Positions 6,073-12,012 of a stretch of 12,012 nucleotides of DNA are shown piece by piece (the stretch's first letter is position 1; every line of letters begins with the position of its first letter). A program made the position numbers and the translations under genes. A model generated the notes under the pieces. That model saw only the letters and a program-made list of their open reading frames with translations, was not told the DNA's origin and searched no databases. The DNA is from JAYPLE01 sp047627515 (GTDB lineage: Bacteria > Bacteroidota > Bacteroidia > Cytophagales > Cyclobacteriaceae): assembly GCA_047627515.1 (NCBI GenBank), contig JBLHTU010000115.1:1-12012 (forward strand). Direction: 5' to 3'.

Positions 6073-8157
6073 ATGATGCAGTTAAATATCAACAAAAAGA
6101 CGTTTGCTCTAATCGCGATTTTAAATCTGATTTGCTTTAGTGGACAAGGTCAGAAGATTGAGAAAGTGTACAAGCGTGCCGAAAATTTCTTTTACAGCGA
6201 GTTACTCGAGGAAGCTCTTTTTGAATATGAAATCATAAAGACTGAGTATCCCGATTATAAGGATATAATGTACAAAGCCGAAATATGTTCTTTACTCACG
6301 GTCTACCGTGAAAAGCCAATAGACCAACTCGTAGCTTACGGTGATACTTTCGGTAAAGAAGATAAATTTTATCATTACTGGTTGGGCAGGGTGTATGTGC
6401 GTGAGTATATGTACGAGGAAGCACGTGTGTCTTTCCAATTATTTCTTGATGAAAAAGCACATAAAACAAATGCGATCGAAAAAGAAACCCGTGATTTTAT
6501 TAAAGAGGCCGATAAACGCCTGGAATTTTTTTACTCGACGGATAATTATGAAATACATCAACTCGATGTTCCCATCAATTCAGAAGCAGCTGAGTTATCG
6601 CCTGCCTTTTTTCCCGCCACCAATGAACTATTATTTGCCAGTAGCAGAGGCAATGTCGGCGGCGTAGAAAAATTCAGTATTTACCACGCAGTGAAAGAAA
6701 AAGACAAGTGGACCGATGTCAGAGAAATAACTATTCTGGGAAGTTTCAGTAGAGACAACGCCAACATCGAAGTGGTCAATGAAGATGGAAAACTATTCAT
6801 GTTTAGCCCCAAGAATGGAGGCGATATATACTTCAGTGAATCTAGGAATAACCAGTGGGTGAAACCAGTTGAGTTTGACAGCAAGGTCACAACCACCCAC
6901 TTGCAGTCTCATTTCTATATCAATGAGCACGAGGACCGGATCATTTTTGCCACATCGGGCAAAAGCAAGAAAAAAACAGATCTTGACTTATATCAAACTT
7001 TTAGAGACCCAAGTTCTGGGAAATGGAGTAAGCCTGCACCCTTTAACCTTGTCATCAACTCAAGTTATGATGAGGATAGTCCTTTCTTAACCGCTGATGA
7101 AAAAACGCTCTACTTCTCATCTAATGGCCATGGGTCAGTAGGAGGATTTGATGTTTTTCGCTCAGATTTAGATACTGAGACGCTGACTTGGTCAGATCCC
7201 GTTAACCTTGGGTTCCCTATCAACTCACCGGACGACGAGGTGCATTTCAAAATGAACGAAGATGGCAAAGGGGGCTATTTCAGTTCCAACAGGTTACACA
7301 CCAAAGGCGATTATGATATTTACTTCTTCTGGGAGGTTCAGAAAACAGTCATTGAAGGTAGAATACTAAATCTTTCAACGAATCAGGCGATTAGCAATGG
7401 AACGATTCGCTTCACACCTTCACAGTATACAGATGAACATTTTAGATCAGAGGTGACTGCCAAAGGCCAATACAACACAGAGATCATCGCTGATGAAGTG
7501 TATTTGGTTGAGATCATTCAAAATGGTAAAGTAGTGCACACGGATGAGTTTGAGATCCATGAAACAGGTGGCGTAAATACTACTTATATCAAAGACTTTA
7601 GATTTGTAGGCCCTGGGAGACCACAGCCAGGCGATATTGTCCTACCGACCAGAAATACAGTGGACAATAAGAAAACTGAAGAAAAAAAGATCACTCCAGT
7701 ACCCTCAACACCCTCCGAGCCCTCAAAAAGATCGGTTCCTAGCAGTACTAAAAATACGGCCCAAACTGCGAAAACAGGCAGCATACAGGACTTAAACAAA
7801 TCATACGCTACGGGTAGAAAAGCAATTTTACACAACATCTACTTTGCCTTTGGCACCTCTGGACTCGGTGGAGCTAACAATGAAGTGCTGCTAGAATTAT
7901 TGAAAGTGCTGAAGGATAACCCACCAATGAAAATCGAAATTGGAGGGCATACAGATAATCTTGGTTCGCGAGAGACCAACTTGTGGATGTCAAAAAACAG
8001 AGCAGCAACTGTGAGAAAATGGCTTGTGCAACGAGGTATTGACCCTGCTCGCTTGATCGCAAAAGGTTATGGTGAATCCTACCCTCTTGCCTCTAATGAT
8101 GACGAGGAAAATGGCCGTGAACTAAACAGAAGAATCGAAATATTTGTTGTTCAATAG
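6073..8157 (+). CDS. PorE-like OmpA-family envelope protein (TPR, PD40 propeller, CRD-like, OmpA)
   Basis: The protein has 694 residues from the ATG at 6073; an upstream TTG at 6043 keeps the frame but falls inside a promoter element and would spoil the signal peptide. Residues 1-27 form a signal peptide (core TFALIAILNLICF, end GQGQ). Residues about 28-135 are helical and TPR-like (RAENFFYSELLEEALFEYE). Residues about 165-425 hold PD40/WD40-like propeller strands such as ELLFASSRG, TLYFSSNGHGSVGGFDVF and GGYFSSNR...GDYDIYFF. A carboxypeptidase-regulatory-like domain follows (about 426-510, VIEGRILNLSTNQAISNGTI), then a low-complexity Pro/Ser/Lys linker (516-583). The OmpA C-terminal domain (584-694) keeps the peptidoglycan-binding pair D628 (GGHTDN) and R643 (MSKNRA). 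This order is that of PorE, which ties the type IX secretion apparatus to peptidoglycan, but Bacteroidota carry many paralogues, so the T9SS role is inference. Confidence 0.88.
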   Translation: MMQLNINKKTFALIAILNLICFSGQGQKIEKVYKRAENFFYSELLEEALFEYEIIKTEYPDYKDIMYKAEICSLLTVYREKPIDQLVAYGDTFGKEDKFYHYWLGRVYVREYMYEEARVSFQLFLDEKAHKTNAIEKETRDFIKEADKRLEFFYSTDNYEIHQLDVPINSEAAELSPAFFPATNELLFASSRGNVGGVEKFSIYHAVKEKDKWTDVREITILGSFSRDNANIEVVNEDGKLFMFSPKNGGDIYFSESRNNQWVKPVEFDSKVTTTHLQSHFYINEHEDRIIFATSGKSKKKTDLDLYQTFRDPSSGKWSKPAPFNLVINSSYDEDSPFLTADEKTLYFSSNGHGSVGGFDVFRSDLDTETLTWSDPVNLGFPINSPDDEVHFKMNEDGKGGYFSSNRLHTKGDYDIYFFWEVQKTVIEGRILNLSTNQAISNGTIRFTPSQYTDEHFRSEVTAKGQYNTEIIADEVYLVEIIQNGKVVHTDEFEIHETGGVNTTYIKDFRFVGPGRPQPGDIVLPTRNTVDNKKTEEKKITPVPSTPSEPSKRSVPSSTKNTAQTAKTGSIQDLNKSYATGRKAILHNIYFAFGTSGLGGANNEVLLELLKVLKDNPPMKIEIGGHTDNLGSRETNLWMSKNRAATVRKWLVQRGIDPARLIAKGYGESYPLASNDDEENGRELNRRIEIFVVQ

Positions 8158-8236
8158 CCGATGATCCTGATGAGCTGGTCTTAACGATCTTTTAGTATCT
8201 TGAGTGATATTAATTAGCCCCATAACACAAGACAAC

Positions 8237-9241
8237 ATGTATAATTCCCGAATTGCAGGCATTGGCCACTATGTCCCCGATAGAGTTGTTACTAACAAAG
8301 ACCTTGAAGTCTTTATGGAAACCAGTAATGAATGGATCCAGGAAAGAACGGGTATCTCAGAAAGGCGCTGGATTGATCCAGCAAGTGATGATAAACCCAG
8401 TACAATGGGCACTAAGGCCGCGCGTATCGCTATTGCCAACGCTGGATTAACACCCGACGACATAGATTTCATCGTCTTCGCTACCCTAAGTCCCGACTAC
8501 TATTTTCCCGGGCCTGGTGTCCAAGTGCAAGATCAGCTTGGCATCAAAGAAATAGGTGCCCTTGATGTGAGAAATCAGTGCTCAGGCTTTGTATATGGCC
8601 TTTCGGTCGCTGACCAATTCATAAAAACTGGCATGTACAAAAATGTGCTGGTGATCGGTTCAGAATACCACAGTGGCGGCTTAGAGAAAAGCACACGTGG
8701 TCGAGGCGTAACGGTCATCTTCGGTGATGGAGCTGGAGCAGTAGTACTGCAAAGAACAGAGGAACAGAGAGGCATATTAAGTACGCATTTGCATAGCGAA
8801 GGCAAGCATGCGAAAGAACTGGCATTAATCGGACCGGCAACAGGCAGATGGGTGGATAGCATCATGGAGGAGAATAACCCAGATGACACTAGCTATTATC
8901 CTTATATGAATGGAAACTTCGTTTTCAAACATGCTGTAACTCGATTTTCGGAAGTGATCATGGAGGCTTTACAAGCAAATAATTATCAAATCTCTGATAT
9001 CGATATGCTCATTCCTCATCAAGCCAATCTTCGTATCAGCCAATTCATCCAAAAGAAAATGGGATTGACCGATGACAAGGTTTACAATAATATCATGCGA
9101 TACGGTAATACTACGGCAGCATCCATTCCGATCGCCTTAAGTGAAGCCCATCAAGAGGGACGAATTAAGGAAGGGGATTTGGTGTGTATGGCTGCATTTG
9201 GAAGTGGCTTTACGTGGGCATCTGCTTTGATTAGGTGGTAA
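8237..9241 (+). CDS. fabH: 3-oxoacyl-ACP synthase III (FabH-type ketoacyl synthase)
   Basis: This 334-residue thiolase-fold enzyme condenses an acyl-CoA with malonyl-ACP to start fatty acid chains, or makes a related ketoacyl product. The Cys-His-Asn triad is complete: C115 in RNQCSGF, H261 in IPHQANLRI and N291 in RYGNTTAASIP. The N-terminus IAGIGHYVPDRVVTN and the NEWIQERTGI motif are standard, as are FGDGAGAVVL and the C-terminal AAFGSGFTWASALIRW. The ATG at 8237 matches the family start; a GTG at 8204 in frame would add 11 unusual residues. The plsX and rpmF genes that usually accompany the housekeeping fabH are absent, so this may be a second, specialised copy. A conserved-looking gene overlaps its stop by 7 nt. 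Confidence 0.92.
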   Translation: MYNSRIAGIGHYVPDRVVTNKDLEVFMETSNEWIQERTGISERRWIDPASDDKPSTMGTKAARIAIANAGLTPDDIDFIVFATLSPDYYFPGPGVQVQDQLGIKEIGALDVRNQCSGFVYGLSVADQFIKTGMYKNVLVIGSEYHSGGLEKSTRGRGVTVIFGDGAGAVVLQRTEEQRGILSTHLHSEGKHAKELALIGPATGRWVDSIMEENNPDDTSYYPYMNGNFVFKHAVTRFSEVIMEALQANNYQISDIDMLIPHQANLRISQFIQKKMGLTDDKVYNNIMRYGNTTAASIPIALSEAHQEGRIKEGDLVCMAAFGSGFTWASALIRW

Positions 9242-9825
9242 ATATCTCTGATGACGAATTCCTGATTTTGCAGGACACTGATTTTTTGCTTCAAAAGCAA
9301 AAAATCAGCAAATCGATCGTCTCTACCCTATCTGAAACCGAACAAGCACTCAAATCTTCTTTAGATAATCACAGTTTTGATTTCCCTTTGGGGACAAAAG
9401 TCCAAGGCGGAAAAATCAGTAAAGGCGAAAACTACAGAGAGCTACCCTTCTTCATTCTTGATTACCCGAGGCTATTTACACGACAAAGTATTTTTGCCTT
9501 TCGAGTCATGGTCTGGTGGGGACATGAAATAAGTCTGACAATCCACCTCAGCGGAACAGCGCTAGATACTTATCAGGATTTACTCAAACAAAATATATCC
9601 TTGCTCACAGCTCCACATTATCTCTGCGTGGGTAATTCCCCATGGGAATATCATTTCGAAACAGACAACTACCAGCCTATCACGCAACTAGACTCTGACG
9701 CACGCAACAAAGCCCTATCAAAGGGCTTTGTAAAAATCTCTCGGAAGTATGAATTGTCATATATCAATCAACTTCCCTCTCTTGCGCCGGACATTTTCAG
9801 TAACTATCTCCGCTTATTGAGTTGA
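9235..9825 (+). CDS. Uncharacterised protein translationally coupled to fabH
   Basis: This 196-residue protein belongs to no family that I can name. The GTG start at 9235 overlaps the fabH stop by 7 nt, and no in-frame ATG exists until the FRVMVWW segment, so GTG (or a TTG at 9268) must serve. There is no signal peptide or clear membrane span; the protein looks cytoplasmic and mixed alpha/beta. The central part is rich in aromatics and looks structured: GENYRELPFFILDYPRLF, then FAFRVMVWWGHEISLTIHLSG, then LCVGNSPWEYHFETDNY. The N-terminal 45 residues are probably helical. The overlap suggests coupled translation with the ketoacyl synthase and perhaps a shared pathway, but this rests on context alone. 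Its stop lies 4 nt from the stop of the convergent transporter gene. Confidence 0.75.
   Translation: MVNISDDEFLILQDTDFLLQKQKISKSIVSTLSETEQALKSSLDNHSFDFPLGTKVQGGKISKGENYRELPFFILDYPRLFTRQSIFAFRVMVWWGHEISLTIHLSGTALDTYQDLLKQNISLLTAPHYLCVGNSPWEYHFETDNYQPITQLDSDARNKALSKGFVKISRKYELSYINQLPSLAPDIFSNYLRLLS
9707..9731. repeat. Perfect inverted repeat inside the fabH-coupled gene
   Basis: ACAAAGCCCT (9707-9716) and AGGGCTTTGT (9722-9731) form a perfect 10-bp stem with a 5-nt loop. On the plus strand it is followed by an A run and not a T run, and on the minus strand no T tract follows, so it is not a canonical terminator in either direction. It lies about 100 nt beyond the stop of the convergent transporter gene. 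Confidence 0.6.
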
Positions 9826-9829
9826 GCTT

Positions 9830-10927
9830 TTAGAAGGTCAAGTGTTCAAAGATTCCTGTGAAAATCTCCGACGCACCTAAATAGATTCCTACACCATATG
9901 TCACGTGGCGCACTGATAGATGCTTGATGGCAAAAGGTAAACCGGTGATGTTCAGAATACTAAAAGCAGTTGCAATAGCCAAACCAGAGATAAGGGCTAC
10001 TGCATAGGTAGGGGATAATAACAGTGCTAGGACACCCACACCCATCAGGACAATGCCTACTGCAATAATGTTGGATAACATAAAGCGTTCGACTATTCGG
10101 CTAATACCAAAAGCGAGGAACGCAGAAAAACCTAGAAGGGCAAATGCAACAAACTGAGCTGTATCTTCTGATATGGCAAAATTTCCTGCAAGAAAATCTG
10201 GCACCAACTCAGTCAAAACAGCTTTCCCCACTCCTAAACATAGTCCAATCACCAAAATGGATAAATAAGCGATCGCCTTGACGTTAGATGAACTTTCAGT
10301 TTGACTCATCTCACTTTTTCGCTCTATTACTTCATTAGAAGATACTTTATGAAATAAGAAACCCGTTCCTGCAATCAATATACCGCCTACGACGAAGGTC
10401 ATCGTATCTCCAAAGAATCGTACCAAATCAATAACGAGTGGTTCTAAAGCATAGATTAATTCAGTCGTCAGTACTAACACGCCCATGACCATCGGCAGTT
10501 TATGCGCTGGAGCAAAAGCCTCAATCATAGAGTTGGCAGGGCTAATGAATAGGTTCATAGCAATCAACCATATCACAAGCATGAAAGGCAACAATCCACG
10601 GACTGCACTTAGTGGTCCTGCTCCTAGTATGGTAGCGACCACCATAAAAATCATGGCTGTTGCGCCAATACCTACTGTGAAAATCGTGAAATAACGTCCA
10701 TTTTTCTTTAAGATTACATCTGCTAGCAAACCGGCCAAAGGCGGTATAATAACTAGTACGATGGCTTTGGTAGTAACCAAGAAACTAGCCAAATTCTGAA
10801 AGTTATACTGTTCAATCAAGACGGGCTGATACTCATGGTAAGCAATCCAACTGATTACTACTGCAGCGTTCAGTGCTGCCAGACTAAATATCTCAGGCCA
10901 TTTTAACTTATTTTCCTTCTGCTCCAT
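9830..10927 (-). CDS. Major facilitator superfamily (MFS) transporter, substrate unknown
   Basis: This 365-residue protein is almost wholly hydrophobic, with about 11 membrane segments visible (roughly 14-33, 48-70, 80-102, 111-130, 145-165, 176-193, 218-237, 258-276, 284-304, 308-328 and 343-361). The loop after segment 2, AGLLADVILKKNGRYF (65-80), resembles MFS motif A. A charged cytoplasmic loop (194-217) divides the two halves as usual. The opening ISWIAYHEYQP (25-35) and SPANSMIEAF (129-138) recall sugar-type carriers of the SLC45 kind, but this is only a resemblance. The length is short for the family (usually about 400), with the last helix apparently missing or very close to the end. 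It is divergent from the ECF sigma gene across a shared 5' region and convergent with the preceding gene. The substrate cannot be read from the sequence. Confidence 0.85.
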   Translation of the reverse strand: MEQKENKLKWPEIFSLAALNAAVVISWIAYHEYQPVLIEQYNFQNLASFLVTTKAIVLVIIPPLAGLLADVILKKNGRYFTIFTVGIGATAMIFMVVATILGAGPLSAVRGLLPFMLVIWLIAMNLFISPANSMIEAFAPAHKLPMVMGVLVLTTELIYALEPLVIDLVRFFGDTMTFVVGGILIAGTGFLFHKVSSNEVIERKSEMSQTESSSNVKAIAYLSILVIGLCLGVGKAVLTELVPDFLAGNFAISEDTAQFVAFALLGFSAFLAFGISRIVERFMLSNIIAVGIVLMGVGVLALLLSPTYAVALISGLAIATAFSILNITGLPFAIKHLSVRHVTYGVGIYLGASEIFTGIFEHLTF

Positions 10928-10946
10928 TTTAATAACTTCTAAATTG

Positions 10947-10979
10947 TTTGCTCAACTTACGAAGCTCATCGTAGTTTTG
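10947..10979 (+). promoter_or_regulatory. Promoter for the ECF sigma / anti-sigma pair
   Basis: TTTG at 10947-10950 and TAGTTTTG at 10972-10979 match both halves of the Bacteroidota housekeeping promoter (TTTG, about 20 nt, TAnnTTTG), with 21 nt between them. Transcription would start near 10986. This is the best two-part promoter match in the window. Confidence 0.6.
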
Positions 10980-11070
10980 GATTTGATTAATTCAAAATAA
11001 TCTGAAAATAATTAAAAATATATCGGAGCAATACCTGGTCGAGCAGCTCAAAGCAAAGGAAGAAAGTGCC

Positions 11071-11553
11071 TTGTCGTATCTATATGATCATTATAGCGGC
11101 ATGCTGTATGGGGTTATCAGCCGCATTGTGTCGGATGAAAATATCGGAAAGGAAGTACTGCAAGATTGCTTTTTGAAAATATGGGACCGCATATCTACCT
11201 ATGATGCCAATAAAGCAAGATTAGCGACCTGGATGATTAACATCGCTCGTAACTCAGCAATTGATAAAACACGTTCTAAGGAGTATTCTCAATTAAAGAA
11301 AACCGATTCAGATGTAAACTTCGTATATGAAAATACGATTCAAAGAAGTGTACAGACTAAGGAAGAAGAAATTGGCGTTTCACAGTGGCTTGATCTGCTA
11401 GATGAAGACCATCGACTGATCTTCGAGCTTTTCTATTTCAAAGGCTTTACGCAATCTGAAATTACAAAAAACTACCATGTTCCGTTAGGCACAGTCAAAA
11501 CGCGTTTGAGAAATGGACTTATGAAACTACGAAAGCACTTGAACATATCATGA
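11071..11553 (+). CDS. RNA polymerase ECF-type sigma-70 factor (true N-terminus probably further upstream)
   Basis: ECF sigma factors direct RNA polymerase to a small regulon. From the TTG at 11071 the product has 160 residues. Sigma region 2 covers about 1-70 (YLYDHYSGMLYGVISRIV, then EVLQDCFLKIWDRI and LATWMINIARNSAIDKTRS). Region 4 covers about 103-157 (LDEDHRLIFELFYFKGFTQSEI and VPLGTVKTRLRNGLMKLRKHL, a helix-turn-helix). The conserved ECF pattern continues in frame upstream of 11071: the codons from 11023 encode SEQYLVEQLKAKEESALSYL, just like the usual family N-terminus. No in-frame ATG or GTG exists between the TGA at 10984 and 11071, so initiation would need a near-cognate codon (ATT at 11011 or 10990, CTG at 11002) or use the TTG with a shortened N-terminus. 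The stop overlaps the anti-sigma start as ATGA. The regulon is unknown. Confidence 0.9.
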   Translation: MSYLYDHYSGMLYGVISRIVSDENIGKEVLQDCFLKIWDRISTYDANKARLATWMINIARNSAIDKTRSKEYSQLKKTDSDVNFVYENTIQRSVQTKEEEIGVSQWLDLLDEDHRLIFELFYFKGFTQSEITKNYHVPLGTVKTRLRNGLMKLRKHLNIS

Positions 11554-12012
11554 AAGATCTAAAATACATAGATAGTGGTATCCTCGAGGCCTATGTATTG
11601 AACGTACTAAGCGCAGATGAAGCGCAAGAGGTGGAGACACGTATGGCTGGAGATCCAGCAATCAGGATAGAAGTTGATAAAATCGAACAAACATTGATCG
11701 AACTGGCAGAGGGTTATACGGTGATTCCTCCCCCAACTGTCAAAGAAAGCCTACTGTCTCAGGTTGAGGCCAATTCAATTAAGAAAAAACCAGTAGCTCA
11801 ATTCCCTGTTCTCTTTTGGCAATACGCTGTGGCTGCGAGTGTATTGCTGATGATGTCTTTCATGTGGTTATGGATTCAAAGTGACAATACTCTCGCATTG
11901 GCCCAGCAGCAACTTGAAGCTGTTGCGCTAGAGCAGACGAGAGTAGCTGACTTGTATAATACCACTACTCATTTAGTAGAAGAACAAGAAACCCTGATTG
12001 CCGCATTGGCAG
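11550..12012 (+). CDS. Membrane-anchored anti-sigma factor (RskA-like), C-terminus cut by window edge
   Basis: The ATG at 11550 overlaps the sigma stop (ATGA), the usual arrangement for coupled sigma/anti-sigma pairs; 154 codons are visible. The N-terminal part, DSGILEAYVLNVLSADEAQEVETRM (8-32), is the typical opening of Bacteroidota anti-sigma factors of the RskA type, which bind the sigma factor on the cytoplasmic side. No HxxxCxxC zinc motif is present, so it is not a zinc-binding ZAS type. A membrane span lies at about 86-109 (PVLFWQYAVAASVLLMMSFMWLWI). The following periplasmic part (112-154), rich in Gln, Glu and Leu, looks like a coiled coil. The sensory C-terminal domain is outside the window, so the signal cannot be guessed. 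Confidence 0.88.
   Translation, partial: MKDLKYIDSGILEAYVLNVLSADEAQEVETRMAGDPAIRIEVDKIEQTLIELAEGYTVIPPPTVKESLLSQVEANSIKKKPVAQFPVLFWQYAVAASVLLMMSFMWLWIQSDNTLALAQQQLEAVALEQTRVADLYNTTTHLVEEQETLIAALA

Noticed and set aside
6341..6667. 108-codon plus-strand frame within the PorE-like gene
   Set aside because: It is shifted relative to the OmpA-family frame, which is continuous and carries recognisable domains.
8204..8236. GTG at 8204 as the start of fabH
   Set aside because: Family alignment begins at the ATG at 8237 (YNSRIAGIGHYVP).
8575..8889. 104-codon minus-strand frame
   Set aside because: It lies wholly inside fabH, whose triad motifs are encoded on the opposite strand; it is a shadow frame.
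9707..9731. Hairpin as a Rho-independent terminator
   Set aside because: No T tract follows the stem on either strand.
1..12012. CRISPR array, insertion sequence, prophage, toxin-antitoxin or defence module
   Set aside because: No regularly spaced repeats, terminal inverted repeats, transposase or recognisable defence proteins were seen; the genes are mostly housekeeping or envelope functions.

Overview
The window looks like chromosomal DNA from a Bacteroidota bacterium, probably of the Cytophagales type. The evidence is the gene content: a secreted OmpA protein with TPR, PD40 propeller and carboxypeptidase-regulatory-like domains, a two-lipoyl-domain PDH E2, a stand-alone hslV, and secreted Ig-like surface proteins. 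Start codons are preceded by AT-rich leaders without Shine-Dalgarno motifs, and there are several perfect matches to the Bacteroidota -7 promoter element TAnnTTTG. The genus assignment is inference only.

Layout. Positions 1-4153 are all on the minus strand. In transcription order they hold a PDH-type E2 acyltransferase (2510-4153), a hairpin terminator (2459-2490), hslV (1905-2447), an ArsC/Spx-family reductase (1427-1768), a secreted two-domain beta-sandwich protein (405-1280), and the start of another secreted Ig-like protein that runs off the left edge (1-376). After a divergent promoter region, positions 4285-9825 are on the plus strand: a YheT-type alpha/beta hydrolase, an SRAP-fold protein whose catalytic residues are all replaced, a PorE-like OmpA/TPR/PD40 envelope protein, a FabH-type ketoacyl synthase, and a conserved-looking protein of unknown function that overlaps the end of fabH. 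An MFS transporter (9830-10927, minus) converges on that gene with only four bases between stop codons. Divergent from the transporter is an ECF sigma factor whose stop codon overlaps the start of a membrane-anchored anti-sigma factor cut off by the right edge.

How the genes relate. Most are single-gene or two-gene units, with no clear large operon. The supported couplings are fabH with the downstream unknown gene (7-nt overlap), the sigma/anti-sigma pair (ATGA overlap), and the two secreted proteins at the left end (28-nt gap). I found no CRISPR array, insertion sequence, tRNA, rRNA or phage module. The points most worth following up are the SRAP homologue lacking all its catalytic residues, an ECF sigma gene whose conserved N-terminal reading frame has no ATG or GTG start, and a strong terminator hairpin lying 11 nt before the hslV start codon.
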